NCBI GenBank assembly: GCA_005772895.1
Contig: SXIH01000029.1
Location: forward strand, 1 to 54,378
Direction: 5' to 3'
Length of the DNA: 54,378 nt
From: Bacteroidota bacterium
GTDB lineage: Bacteria > Bacteroidota > Bacteroidia > 2-12-FULL-35-15
Shown piece by piece: positions 26,218-35,267 of the stretch; positions within the stretch are counted from its first letter, which is position 1, and every line of letters starts with the position of its first letter. The translations under genes were made by a program, and so were the position numbers. Below the pieces are notes generated by a model. The model had not been told where the DNA came from and made no database searches. It saw only the letters and a list, made by a program, of their open reading frames with translations.

Positions 26218-26897
26218 TTAAAAAAGGTTTTTATTTCATCACTTAAGTCTTTTAAATCTACTTTTTCAATCGGATGAAGTGTATCTTGTAAAATTAGTAA
26301 TTCACTGTTTTTCAAATTTTGTGCCACCTCTTTGGTTTCTCCTAAAGTAACCATATTATCATTATCTCCTACGCCAATTTTTGTCGGAATAGTTATACTT
26401 GTAAGGTCTTGGAGCGTTAAGCAATTTTTGTTTCCGAGAGCAACCATCATGTCAGCCGTTTTTTTTAACAACACTTTCCAGTTGTTTGGTTGATGACGTT
26501 TTTCCAAAACTTGTGCAAATGCAGGAATTTTTTCTTCAATTTTATTTGCGTCCAACATTCTGATTTCTTTTTGAGAAATATCAGGGTTCCATTCAAATTT
26601 TGTTGCCAGCGTAAATATTTTTTCAACTTTATTTGGGTAATATTTCGCCAAATACAAAGCAACATAACCTCCCATGCTATATCCAAAAATATTTATCTTT
26701 TGAATGTTGTTTTTTTCTAAATACGTCAATACATCATTTGAAAACAATTCTATACTAAATGAATTAGGCATATGTTCTCCGCCATGTCCGGTAAAATTAA
26801 TGGAATGCACTTCATAATCATTTTTAAGAGCTTCTGCTAAAGGTATTAGCTGATCTTTTGCACCAATGGCTCCGTGAAGTAATAAAAGCTTTTGCAT
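26214..26897 (-). CDS. alpha/beta hydrolase
   Basis: 227 residues. LLLLHGAIGAKDQ gives the oxyanion loop, GYSMGG the nucleophile S74, and the rest of the triad is likely Asp in GVGDNDNMV and His in DTLHPIEKVD. A short helical lid (KEIRMLDANKIEEKI) lies between. Cytoplasmic, no signal. A biotin-pathway role as a BioH-like pimeloyl-ester hydrolase is possible because bioC/bioH are absent here and the bio operon is close, but it is on the other strand and grouped with envelope genes, so this is weak. Confidence 0.8.
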   Translation of the reverse strand: MQKLLLLHGAIGAKDQLIPLAEALKNDYEVHSINFTGHGGEHMPNSFSIELFSNDVLTYLEKNNIQKINIFGYSMGGYVALYLAKYYPNKVEKIFTLATKFEWNPDISQKEIRMLDANKIEEKIPAFAQVLEKRHQPNNWKVLLKKTADMMVALGNKNCLTLQDLTSITIPTKIGVGDNDNMVTLGETKEVAQNLKNSELLILQDTLHPIEKVDLKDLSDEIKTFFK

Positions 26898-26899
26898 AA

Positions 26900-28618
26900 T
26901 TATCTTATAAAAACAAATGTCAATATAGCTTTATTTTCTTTATCATCCACAACTTCAATTTTAAATTCGTGTGTGCCCTCAGCAATTTGGTCGTCAAATG
27001 TGTAAAATAATAAATTCTGTTTGAATTCGTATTCCACTAAAACCCATTTTCCATCAATGGTTGCACGGTATTTTCTTATTCCTGATAAATTATCGCTTGC
27101 AATCACTCCTATAGTTTTTGATTTGCTTAAATCAGGGATTTTTTCTTTAATAATTTTAAAGGCTGGTTTTAATTTCGGAGCAACAGTATCAATTCCCACA
27201 GCATAATTTCCAAATTCTTTCGTTTGAGTTGTAACCCAGCCATCTGCGAAAGCGCCACCTTCATAACTTTTTCCACCTTTTTTATTTACGGAGACGATAC
27301 AGGCTTTACTTTGTAATGAATCAGGTAAGCGTACAGGTTTGATGCTAAGTGTAATCGCTTTTTGCAAAGGAATATTGTCGTTCATGACTTCATATAAAGG
27401 AGAAAATGTATGAGGGACGGAGCCATTCTTATTGCAATAAAATGGTGTGTTTTCGTAAAGGGCTTCTGCCGGAATCAATATTTTTAGATCATCTCCTTCA
27501 TGTTTTATTTCCTCCAGACAATTGTAGATCTTTTTTTTTGGCACTTCCACGTCAAATCCAATCGTGGAACTTCGCACTTTCAGCATGAGCTCTGTTGTAT
27601 TACCCACAAAATCTTTTACAATAAATTTCATCCAATGTACTGAATCATCTTGAAAATCAAGTATTCCATTGTTGACTACGCCCTTGTAGATTCCTGATTT
27701 GTTGTTGGTAGTAACAAAACACCTTTGAATTTTTGTTCCATGTTTTTGTTTTGATTCATAATCTATATGAGCATTTACATATCTGGAATTTTCAAAAGTA
27801 AATTTTTCTAACTCGTGATAATAAATTCGTTTTCCTCCTGATTGCAATTCGATTGAGAATACACCATTTTTATTTGTCGATTTTGTTTCGGTATCATAAC
27901 ATTCAATTCCAAAACCGATTTCTCCATTTACCGAAATTGTGTCCTGTTTCAGATAGGTGTATTTTCCTTTTTTGTAAACGGGAGCAATTTTTTTAGAAAC
28001 ATGTTTTCCATTAATTGATGAATTTTCATTCATGGGATAAATTGCAATTTGAGTTATCCTAGGTTTAATGGTATCTGGAATTAAATAGCCGAAAAAGTAT
28101 GGATTTACTGGCATTTCGCTTTTAGTATCACGGATTTCGAAATGCAGATGTGGACCTTGAGATCCGCCTGTATTACCTGATAATCCAATCAATTGTCCTT
28201 TTTTAACCGGCAAAAGTTCAGAGGAAAGAAGCGTATCTATCTCATAAGATTGTTTTGAAGACTGAACTTTATAGGTAAAGGACTGGATGTTATTTTCAAA
28301 ACTCTTTAAATGTCCGTAAACACTGGTAAATCCGTTAGGGTGAGTGATGTACAATCCTTTCCCATAGCCAAATGCACTGATCTTTATTCTCGAAATATAA
28401 CCATCAGCCACAGCATAAATGGGCATTCCTTCCCGGTTATTTGTCCGGATATCAAAGCCAGCATGAAAATGGTTGGGTCGGATTTCTCCAAAATTGCCGG
28501 CTAAAGTTAAAGCTGTATCAACGGGAGATCGGAAATCGTTTTGTGGATAAGGATTTTGTGCAAAAATCGAAAAATGGAATAAAAAGAGGCTGAAAGCCCC
28601 AAAAATCGGTTTTTGCAT
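26900..28618 (-). CDS. M23 family (LytM-type) peptidase, exported
   Basis: 572 residues from the ATG at 28618; the track of the frame goes seven codons further to a weak start, but MQKPIFGAFSLFLFHFSIFAQ is a clean signal peptide. The M23 zinc site is complete: H52 and D56 in HFHAGFDIRT, H157 and H159 in GPHLHFEIRDT, with YGHL as the further family motif. About 400 residues of beta-rich, Ig-like sequence follow. It is expected to cut peptidoglycan cross-links in the periplasm. First of a three-gene minus-strand operon (two-base gap to the hydrolase). Confidence 0.9.
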   Translation of the reverse strand: MQKPIFGAFSLFLFHFSIFAQNPYPQNDFRSPVDTALTLAGNFGEIRPNHFHAGFDIRTNNREGMPIYAVADGYISRIKISAFGYGKGLYITHPNGFTSVYGHLKSFENNIQSFTYKVQSSKQSYEIDTLLSSELLPVKKGQLIGLSGNTGGSQGPHLHFEIRDTKSEMPVNPYFFGYLIPDTIKPRITQIAIYPMNENSSINGKHVSKKIAPVYKKGKYTYLKQDTISVNGEIGFGIECYDTETKSTNKNGVFSIELQSGGKRIYYHELEKFTFENSRYVNAHIDYESKQKHGTKIQRCFVTTNNKSGIYKGVVNNGILDFQDDSVHWMKFIVKDFVGNTTELMLKVRSSTIGFDVEVPKKKIYNCLEEIKHEGDDLKILIPAEALYENTPFYCNKNGSVPHTFSPLYEVMNDNIPLQKAITLSIKPVRLPDSLQSKACIVSVNKKGGKSYEGGAFADGWVTTQTKEFGNYAVGIDTVAPKLKPAFKIIKEKIPDLSKSKTIGVIASDNLSGIRKYRATIDGKWVLVEYEFKQNLLFYTFDDQIAEGTHEFKIEVVDDKENKAILTFVFIR

Positions 28619-28652
28619 GTACAAAAGTATAAAAACCAATGTTAAGAAATAT

Positions 28653-28683
28653 TTTGTAGTTCAGATATTGAGTGTTATATTTG
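28653..28683 (+). promoter_or_regulatory. promoter of the coiled-coil / zapA unit
   Basis: TTTG (28653-28656), 19 bases, TATATTTG (28676-28683): an exact Bacteroidota promoter match, 35 bases before ATG 28719. Confidence 0.7.
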
Positions 28684-28718
28684 TGAAAACTTGAAATGAA
28701 CAGATTTAATACTTGATT

Positions 28719-29003
28719 ATGAACGACTTAACTTTAAACATAGGCGATTTAAAAGGCAAAATAGAAAAACTAGTAAAATTACACCAAGTGCTTAAAAAAG
28801 AGAACGAGCAATTGGCTTCTGATAAAGAAAATTTACAAAAAACGATTAACGAACAAAAAGCTACAATTGAAGCCTTAGAAAAAAACAATAAAGCAATAGA
28901 GGCTGCAAAAAGCGAAGAACAAAGTAAAATAGTAGTAGATACAAAAGAAAAGATTAACGAGTTAGTGCAGGAAATTGACAACTGTATTGCTCTTTTGAAG
29001 TAG
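28719..29003 (+). CDS. short coiled-coil protein, possible ZapB-like partner of ZapA
   Basis: 94 residues from ATG 28719; a TTG two codons earlier is possible but the promoter spacing and ATG favour 28719. Nearly all of it is one heptad-patterned helix (IEKLVKLHQVLKKENEQLASDKENL...) with no other domain. It is 108 bases before zapA on the same strand. Length, coiled coil and position fit a ZapB-type division protein, but coiled coils cannot be assigned by similarity alone. Confidence 0.65.
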   Translation: MNDLTLNIGDLKGKIEKLVKLHQVLKKENEQLASDKENLQKTINEQKATIEALEKNNKAIEAAKSEEQSKIVVDTKEKINELVQEIDNCIALLK

Positions 29004-29017
29004 AAAAAACAGTTTAC

Positions 29018-29084
29018 AGTTTAGAGTTTTTAGTTTTTTAGTTTCTAGTTGTAATACCAACTCAAAACTCAAAAACTAGAAACT
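29018..29084. repeat. AT-rich inverted repeat between the coiled-coil gene and zapA
   Basis: AGTTTCTAGTT (29040-29050) and AACTAGAAACT (29074-29084) are a perfect 11-base inverted repeat with a 23-base loop. AGTTTAGAGTTT at 29018-29029 is the inverse complement of the word found in tandem at 31125-31156. Confidence 0.6.
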
Positions 29085-29111
29085 GAAAACTAGAGACTAG
29101 GAACTATAGAA

Positions 29112-29402
29112 ATGGCTGAGATATCATTAAAAGTAGTAATTGCCGGACGCACTTATCCTCTTACTGTAAAGCAAGAAGATGAGCAATCCGTTCAGGCAGC
29201 CGCTAAACTAATTAATGAAAAGGTGAAAGAATTTGAGCAGAATTATTCAGTTCGTGATAAGCAGGATTTACTTGCTATGAGCGCTCTGAACCTATTGGCT
29301 ACTCAACAAAATACCCCTAAAAAATCGCCTGAGTTAGAAAGTGAAATCAATCAACTCGACCTATTTGTTTCCGACTACCTTCAAAAAGAGTCCAATCCAT
29401 AG
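29112..29402 (+). CDS. zapA: cell division protein ZapA
   Basis: 96 residues. ZapA binds FtsZ and bundles its filaments. Family pattern: SLKVVIAGRTYPLTV at the N-terminus, DEQSVQAAAKLINEKVKEFE, then DKQDLLAMSALNLLATQ and a short coiled C-terminus. It follows a coiled-coil protein and precedes a structured intergenic region and rny. Confidence 0.9.
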   Translation: MAEISLKVVIAGRTYPLTVKQEDEQSVQAAAKLINEKVKEFEQNYSVRDKQDLLAMSALNLLATQQNTPKKSPELESEINQLDLFVSDYLQKESNP

Positions 29403-29440
29403 TCGGTTTACCTTTTGTTAACAACAAAATGTAAACAAAA

Positions 29441-29520
29441 ATTATCCTTCGCAAGTTTTTGAATGCCCCGCAAATTCTATTTTGGCTGTGGAAAGCTATG
29501 TGCGGGTTTAAGGAATATCA
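29441..29520 (+). ncRNA. candidate 6S-like structured RNA between zapA and rny
   Basis: The 141-base gap has a foldable part. A lower stem TCCTT (29445-29449) with AAGGA (29510-29514), a large asymmetric bubble, a GC-rich stem CCCGCA (29467-29472) with TGCGGG (29501-29506), and a terminal hairpin TGGCT (29483-29487) with AGCTA (29494-29498). A rod with a central bubble beside zapA is the usual form and place of 6S RNA, and GC content is higher than around it. The 5' end and any promoter are not clear (TTTG at 29414, TATCCTTCG at 29443). It could instead be a leader structure of rny. Confidence 0.4.
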
Positions 29521-29543
29521 ACAATTTAATATTTAATTAATTT

Positions 29544-31085
29544 ATGGACAAAATAATATTAGGAGTAATAGGCGCGGGAGGTTTGATTTTAGGAGCTTTA
29601 ATCACATTTATTATTGTGAAAATGGCGAACAAAGGCAAAGCGGCTGGTATAATAAAAGATGCAGAAGCTAAAGGCGATGTGATAATAAAAGAGAAAAACC
29701 TACTTGCAAAAGAGAAATTCTTACAATTGAAAGCTGAGCACGAAAAGGCAATCAATGAAAAAAATCAGGGAATTCAACAAGCTGAAAATAGGATAAAGCA
29801 AAAAGAACAGTCTCTTTCACAAAAGCAAGAACAAGTTCAACGTAAAGATGCAGAGTTGGATAAAGTTCGTGAAAGTCTTACTCATCAATTGGATTTGTTG
29901 AATGCAAAACAAGCGGATGTGGAGAAATTCCATAGAAGACAAGTAGAGCAGTTGGAAGCATTAAGCGGAATGAAAGCCGAAGATGCGAAAGCTCAGTTGG
30001 TAGAATCTTTAAAAGCAGAAGCAAGAACTCAGGCGATGTCGCATATTAAAGACATAGTAGAAGAATCAAAAATTTCTGCCAACATGGAAGCGAAGAAAGT
30101 TGTTATCCAAACTATTCAACGTGTTGCTACAGAACATGCAATTGAAAATTCAGTTTCTATTTTCAATATTGAAAATGATGAGATAAAAGGAAGAATTATC
30201 GGTCGTGAAGGTCGTAATATCCGCGCTTTAGAAGCAGCAACGGGGATTGAGATTATTGTAGACGATACTCCGGAAGCAATTATTTTATCAGGATTTGATC
30301 CTGTGCGTAGAGAGATTGCGCGTTTATCTTTACATCAATTGGTAACGGATGGACGAATTCACCCTGCCCGTATTGAAGAGGTTGTAGAGAAAGTGAAAAA
30401 ACAAATTGAAGAAGAAATTATTGAAATTGGAAAACGTACGACTATTGATTTAGGAATTCATGGATTGCATCCGGAGTTGATTCGTATGGTTGGAAGAATG
30501 AAATACCGTTCGTCATACGGACAAAATTTATTACAGCACTCACGCGAAGTTGCAAACCTTTGTGCTACAATGGCAGCAGAACTAGGCTTGAATGTGAAGA
30601 TGGCTAAGCGTGCAGGATTGTTACACGATATTGGAAAAGTGCCTGATGATTCTCCTGAAGTTCCTCACGCTATTTTGGGAATGCAGTTGGCAGAAAAGTA
30701 TAAAGAAAAACCGGAAGTATGTAATGCAATTGGTGCTCACCACGATGAAATTGAAATGACCACATTGCTTTCTCCAATAGTCCAAGTGTGTGATGCGATT
30801 AGTGGTGCTCGTCCGGGTGCAAGAAGAGAAGTTGTTGAACAATACATCAAACGATTAAAAGATTTAGAAGCGTTGGCAATGTCGTATCCTGGTGTTGATA
30901 AAACGTATGCGATTCAGGCGGGACGAGAATTGCGTGTATTGGTATCAAGTGATAAAGTAACAGATAAAGATGCAGAAACACTTTCGTTCGATATTTCTCA
31001 ACGTATTCAAACGGAGATGACATATCCAGGACAAGTGAAAGTAACAGTAATCCGTGAAACAAGAGCCGTGAATTATGCTAAGTAA
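29544..31085 (+). CDS. rny: ribonuclease Y
   Basis: 513 residues. Membrane-anchored endoribonuclease that starts mRNA decay. An N-terminal helix (about 5-27), a long Lys/Glu/Gln coiled coil (35-190), a KH domain with [17 protein letters not shown], and an HD domain with H361-D362 in [12 protein letters not shown] followed by [14 protein letters not shown] and GAHHDEIE. Full family length, ends in [14 protein letters not shown] as typical. No terminator is seen between it and the polysaccharide cluster 74 bases on. Confidence 0.96.
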   Translation: MDKIILGVIGAGGLILGALITFIIVKMANKGKAAGIIKDAEAKGDVIIKEKNLLAKEKFLQLKAEHEKAINEKNQGIQQAENRIKQKEQSLSQKQEQVQRKDAELDKVRESLTHQLDLLNAKQADVEKFHRRQVEQLEALSGMKAEDAKAQLVESLKAEARTQAMSHIKDIVEESKISANMEAKKVVIQTIQRVATEHAIENSVSIFNIENDEIKGRIIGREGRNIRALEAATGIEIIVDDTPEAIILSGFDPVRREIARLSLHQLVTDGRIHPARIEEVVEKVKKQIEEEIIEIGKRTTIDLGIHGLHPELIRMVGRMKYRSSYGQNLLQHSREVANLCATMAAELGLNVKMAKRAGLLHDIGKVPDDSPEVPHAILGMQLAEKYKEKPEVCNAIGAHHDEIEMTTLLSPIVQVCDAISGARPGARREVVEQYIKRLKDLEALAMSYPGVDKTYAIQAGRELRVLVSSDKVTDKDAETLSFDISQRIQTEMTYPGQVKVTVIRETRAVNYAK

Positions 31086-31124
31086 ATCTTTGTATTTAGA
31101 TTTTATTACTGAAACATATAGAAC

Positions 31125-31156
31125 TTTAAACTCTAAACTTTTTAAACTCTAAACTT
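31125..31156. repeat. perfect tandem repeat of TTTAAACTCTAAACTT
   Basis: Two adjacent identical 16-base units, 31125-31140 and 31141-31156, ending four bases before the TTG start of the exporter gene. The inner word AAACTCTAAACT occurs inverted at 29018-29029. Confidence 0.8.
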
Positions 31157-31159
31157 ACA

Positions 31160-32005
31160 TTGAGTAAGCACAAAATAATAATAGAGCCCGGTACTGAAAA
31201 CAGTAATTACATAAAAGACCTTTGGAATTACCGAGGGCTTTTTTACTTTTTGGCTTGGCGTGATATTTTAGTGCGATACAAACAAACTGTTATTGGGATT
31301 TTGTGGAGCGTTCTACAACCACTTATTTCAATTGTAGTATTTACGATTGTGTTTAATAAGCTTGGTGGTTTTAAGGCAGAAGGGAATGTAGATTACGCCA
31401 TTTTGGTTTGTGCCGGGATGTTGCCTTGGCAATTCTTTTCGAGTTCTTTCAGCTCTTCAGCAAATTCTTTAATTGCGAATTCAAATTTGTTGAGTAAAGT
31501 TTATTTTCCACGATTGATAGTTCCTGCAAGTACAGTCATAGTAACACTTATTGATTTTCTGATTTCATTTTTAATTTTAGTCGGTTTATTTGTGTGGTAT
31601 GGTTTTTTACCTGATGCAAAAATATTTTTTCTTCCCCTGTTTTTGATCTTGGCCTTGGTTACTGCGCTTGGAACCGGATTATTTATTGCTGCACTAAATG
31701 TTAAGTACCGGGATTTCAAATATGTTATTCCCTTTATTGTCCAATTCGGTTTTTTCATTTCACCTGTGGGTTATAGCAGCAGTGTAGTTTACAACAGCGA
31801 AAGAATTCCGGAATTATTAAAATATGCGTATGCATTAAATCCAATGGTTGGAGTGATTGACGGATTCAGGTGGTGCATTTTAGGTGGTGATACTCCTTTG
31901 CATACTATGCCTTTTGTTTCATCCATTGTAATTAGTATATTTTTTCTCATCGTTGGTGTCTGGTATTTCCGTAAAATGGAAAAATCATTTGCTGATGTAA
32001 TTTAA
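31160..32005 (+). CDS. wzm: polysaccharide ABC exporter, permease subunit (Wzm-type)
   Basis: 281 residues from a TTG at 31160; the next in-frame ATG would remove the conserved N-terminal part. ABC-2 type membrane protein with six helices; diagnostic are WRDILVRYKQTVIGILWSVLQPL, AGMLPWQFFSSSFSSSANSL, KVYFPRLIVPAS, LNVKYRDFKYVIPF and YALNPMVGVIDGFRWCILG. It moves undecaprenol-linked glycan across the inner membrane with the ATPase that starts five bases later. First gene of the 22-gene cluster. Confidence 0.92.
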   Translation: MSKHKIIIEPGTENSNYIKDLWNYRGLFYFLAWRDILVRYKQTVIGILWSVLQPLISIVVFTIVFNKLGGFKAEGNVDYAILVCAGMLPWQFFSSSFSSSANSLIANSNLLSKVYFPRLIVPASTVIVTLIDFLISFLILVGLFVWYGFLPDAKIFFLPLFLILALVTALGTGLFIAALNVKYRDFKYVIPFIVQFGFFISPVGYSSSVVYNSERIPELLKYAYALNPMVGVIDGFRWCILGGDTPLHTMPFVSSIVISIFFLIVGVWYFRKMEKSFADVI

Positions 32006-32010
32006 AATTA

Positions 32011-33264
32011 ATGAGCAAGACCATCATAACAGTTGAAAACGTAGGTAAGAAGTATACACTGAAGCATCAGAATTCAGAGCAGTATTCTTCTTTGCGCGAT
32101 GTGCTCGCAAATACTGCTAAGTCGATTATCAATCCTAAATCAAAATTATTATCCGGTGCCTCCGAGGAGTTTTGGGCTTTGGACGATATTTCTTTTGATG
32201 TAAAACAAGGCGAACGATTAGGAGTAATAGGTCGTAACGGAGCGGGAAAATCTACATTACTGAAAGTATTGAGCAGAATTGTTACTCCTACAAAAGGAAG
32301 AATTACAATTGATGGTCGCGTTGCAAGTTTATTAGAAGTAGGAACAGGATTTCACCCTGAACTTTCAGGTAGAGAAAATATATTTTTGAATGGTTCAATT
32401 TTAGGAATGAGCAAATCAGAAATCAAAAGCAAGTTCGATGAGATTGTTGCTTTTTCTGAAGTAGAAAAGTTTTTAGATACTCCTGTGAAAAGATATTCTT
32501 CCGGAATGTATGTGAGATTAGCATTTGCAGTAGCTGCACACTTAGAACCTGAAATATTAATTGTGGATGAAGTGCTTGCTGTTGGAGATGCTGAGTTTCA
32601 GAAAAAGTGCATGGGGAAAATGAAAGATGTTTCCGGTGAAGGCAGAACTGTCATTTTTGTTAGTCACAACATGCAAGCTGTGTCGAACCTTTGTGATACA
32701 GGAATATTATTGAATAAAGGAAAAGTTGAGATACAAGGAAAAGTTGAAGATTGCATTAAAAAATACATGACATCATCGAGAGGAATTAACCTAACAGGTT
32801 TATCCCTGAGTGATAGATTAAGCAGAACAAGCGGTGGCGTTTTCTTTGAAGAAGTTAAAGGAATTAAAAACGGTGAAGAATGTTGGGATTTTAATTTTGA
32901 TGAAGACATAGCAATAAATTTTAAAGTAACAGCAAGTAAAGATGTTCCGAGTTTGGGATTCTATATAGCTGTAAGAAATCCTTTTTCAGAAGAAATAATT
33001 TCCAACTTTAAAACGGTTATCTGTAATTCTACATTACAGAAAGATGAAAGCAGAGTATTTACTGTTTCAGTTCCTAAAAAAAGTTTCAGGCCGGGTCAGT
33101 ACGGACTATATTTCGCTTTGTCGAATAGTGAATACAAAGAATTTTATGATGTGTTGGATAACAATGTCAATATTCCTATGTTGAACATTAATCCAATAAG
33201 TATGGATGCGCACGAAAATGCAGGTTTTGTTTCTCTTCCATTTAATCTGAAAATAAATGATTAA
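32011..33264 (+). CDS. wzt: polysaccharide ABC exporter, ATPase with C-terminal glycan-binding domain (Wzt-type)
   Basis: 417 residues. Walker A GRNGAGKST (74-82), signature YSSGMYVRLAFA, Walker B ILIVDEVLAVGD and the H-loop VSHNM. The SLLEVGTGFHPELSGREN segment marks polysaccharide/teichoic acid exporters. Residues ~260-417 are a separate beta-sandwich of Wzt_C type, which in known systems binds the capped non-reducing end of the glycan. So export here may depend on a specific terminal sugar or modification. Overlaps the next gene by eight bases. Confidence 0.92.
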   Translation: MSKTIITVENVGKKYTLKHQNSEQYSSLRDVLANTAKSIINPKSKLLSGASEEFWALDDISFDVKQGERLGVIGRNGAGKSTLLKVLSRIVTPTKGRITIDGRVASLLEVGTGFHPELSGRENIFLNGSILGMSKSEIKSKFDEIVAFSEVEKFLDTPVKRYSSGMYVRLAFAVAAHLEPEILIVDEVLAVGDAEFQKKCMGKMKDVSGEGRTVIFVSHNMQAVSNLCDTGILLNKGKVEIQGKVEDCIKKYMTSSRGINLTGLSLSDRLSRTSGGVFFEEVKGIKNGEECWDFNFDEDIAINFKVTASKDVPSLGFYIAVRNPFSEEIISNFKTVICNSTLQKDESRVFTVSVPKKSFRPGQYGLYFALSNSEYKEFYDVLDNNVNIPMLNINPISMDAHENAGFVSLPFNLKIND

Positions 33265-34189
33265 AAAAGTTGCAAGGAAAATTTACAGAACATTATTTCC
33301 TGTTCAGGAAGTAAAATTTCCTGCTACACTTATCGGAAAAGAAAAATCGGTTAGCCTTAATCCTTCTGCAATATTATCAACATCAAAAAATGGTAAAATT
33401 GTATTTGAAGGAAATAATTACATCGGCCGTCAAGTTGAAATTGGAACAGAAGGAATCATTCAGATTGGTTTTGGTACAACTATTCAAGACAGATGTATTT
33501 TGCTTGGAGATGTTGAAATAGGAAGATATTGCACTTTCGCTCCCAATATATATATCAGTTCGGGCAGACATTATTACGATTACAAACCGAATTTTTATTT
33601 GAGAGATCAGGATGAAATGGTTCATTCGGATTCAGAGTTATCAAAACAACATTCTAAAAAAGTAGTTATTGAAGATGATGTTTGGATTGGAATCAATTGT
33701 GTGATTATGTCGGGAGTTAAAATTGGACGGGGAGCGGTGATAGGAAGTAATTCTGTTGTAACAAAAGATGTTCTTCCTTTTTCAGTTGTTGCAGGTTTAC
33801 CGGCAAAAGAAATTAAAAAGAGATTGGATTTTATTCCTAAGTCGACATTGACTTATAACAACAGTGATGATTTGCCAAATTTTTACAAAGGTGTTTTTGT
33901 GGATGTAATAAATATTATTGTAGATAAAAAGCAGGGCGGATTGTCGGCAAATAAACATTTTGTTTTGTATCTGAAAGAAGGAGGGAAGGTTCAGTTAACA
34001 ATTAAAAAATGTAATTCGGAATCTTTAAAGATTGGCTATAACAAACAAAAAATAGAATTATCAAATGAGTTCACTGATATCACATTTGATATGGCCAATG
34101 ATAATTTTCACCATTTTTCAATTGATTGTAATTCAACTGATGTGAACGAAAAAATTGTGCTGATAAAAGAAGTAAAAGTCATTTCTTAA
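33257..34189 (+). CDS. left-handed beta-helix acyltransferase with extra C-terminal domain
   Basis: 310 residues. Residues ~45-190 hold hexapeptide repeats (IVFEGNNYIGRQVEIG, IGFGTTIQDRCILLGDVEIGRY, VVIEDDVWIGINCVIMSGVKIGRGAVIGSNSVVTKDV) with the loop His in SSGRHYYDY, the usual O-acetyltransferase pattern. About 100 further residues (KGVFVDVINIIVDKKQGG...) form a beta-type domain I do not recognise. It is placed right after the exporter and may acetylate the glycan, or supply the N-acetyl of the Fdt-type amino sugar. Confidence 0.8.
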   Translation: MIKKVARKIYRTLFPVQEVKFPATLIGKEKSVSLNPSAILSTSKNGKIVFEGNNYIGRQVEIGTEGIIQIGFGTTIQDRCILLGDVEIGRYCTFAPNIYISSGRHYYDYKPNFYLRDQDEMVHSDSELSKQHSKKVVIEDDVWIGINCVIMSGVKIGRGAVIGSNSVVTKDVLPFSVVAGLPAKEIKKRLDFIPKSTLTYNNSDDLPNFYKGVFVDVINIIVDKKQGGLSANKHFVLYLKEGGKVQLTIKKCNSESLKIGYNKQKIELSNEFTDITFDMANDNFHHFSIDCNSTDVNEKIVLIKEVKVIS

Positions 34190-34203
34190 AATAATATATA
34201 AGC

Positions 34204-35247
34204 ATGTCAAGAATAGCATCCATATTCAGAGAAAGAGTTTATAAAAAGTTGTTCAGAAACAAAATTCTGAACGATCAGTTTAATAAAGGCTACGAAGAAT
34301 TTTTAAAGACAGGAAAAACTTCTCAGGAAGCCTATTTGGCAATGATTAATCTTTATTGTAAGTCAAATGGGAAATTCACGGATGATTTGCATGAAAAAAC
34401 TTCGTCAGCATATCCGAAAGCTGCAAAACAAAATGAAATTTCTGGAGTGCTGGGCAGTTTGGAAACAAAGCAATATGCTTCGATTAATGAAACTTTAAAA
34501 AAGGATGGATATGTTTCCTTTGATAAAAAATTGTCGGGCGATATTGTAAAGAAGCTATATGATTACGCATTGAAAACTCCGGCATTAACGGCTCCCAAAT
34601 ACGATAAAAAGATTGTTTACGATGAAAATAAACCTGTATCTGAAATTTACCGTTTTGATTTGCAGGATTTAGTAAACAATCCTGAAATACAAGACTTAAT
34701 AATGGACGAGTCGCTCATCAATATTGCCCGTAACTACTTAAACAGTGAACCCATTTTTGATTTCCCCGCAATGTGGTGGAGCACTTGTTTCTTAAAAGAA
34801 GCATCCTCAGAAGCGGCACAGCTTTATCATTTTGATATGGACAGAATAAAATGGTTAAAAATTTTTATTTACCTGAATGATGTAACAATGGATAACGGCC
34901 CGCATAGTTATATCAAAGGTTCTCATGCTACAGGTTCAAAACCACAGGATTTATTAAACAGAGGATATGTCAGAATTCCGGATGAAGAGTTAAGTAAAGA
35001 ATATAAAAAAGAAGATTTTATTACAATTTGTGCTGAGGCAGGTTCCATTTTTGCAGGAGATACCAAATGCTGGCATAAGGGAAATCCTTTGAAAAAAGGT
35101 CACAGACTGGCACTTGAGTTTGAGTATACAACATCTATGTTCGGATCTCAATACTCAAAATTTGAAATAAAGCAATGCTCGGATGCATTTAAGAAATTTT
35201 GTGCGGAGAATAAACGATACGCTTCAAATTTTAATTTCTCTAAATAA
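34204..35247 (+). CDS. phytanoyl-CoA dioxygenase (PhyH)-like Fe/2-oxoglutarate oxygenase
   Basis: 347 residues. The iron triad is visible as H209-F-D211 in LYHFDMDRIKW and distal H291 in CWHKGNPLKKGHR, with the following Arg (GHRLALEFEY) as 2-oxoglutarate ligand. IFIYLNDVTMDNGPHSYIKGSH is typical of PhyH. No signal peptide, so it acts in the cytoplasm. Inside a polysaccharide cluster the likely task is hydroxylation or oxidation of a sugar or lipid part; the substrate is unknown. Confidence 0.85.
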   Translation: MSRIASIFRERVYKKLFRNKILNDQFNKGYEEFLKTGKTSQEAYLAMINLYCKSNGKFTDDLHEKTSSAYPKAAKQNEISGVLGSLETKQYASINETLKKDGYVSFDKKLSGDIVKKLYDYALKTPALTAPKYDKKIVYDENKPVSEIYRFDLQDLVNNPEIQDLIMDESLINIARNYLNSEPIFDFPAMWWSTCFLKEASSEAAQLYHFDMDRIKWLKIFIYLNDVTMDNGPHSYIKGSHATGSKPQDLLNRGYVRIPDEELSKEYKKEDFITICAEAGSIFAGDTKCWHKGNPLKKGHRLALEFEYTTSMFGSQYSKFEIKQCSDAFKKFCAENKRYASNFNFSK

Positions 35248-35267
35248 TTCTGAGTTTTTGACATATA

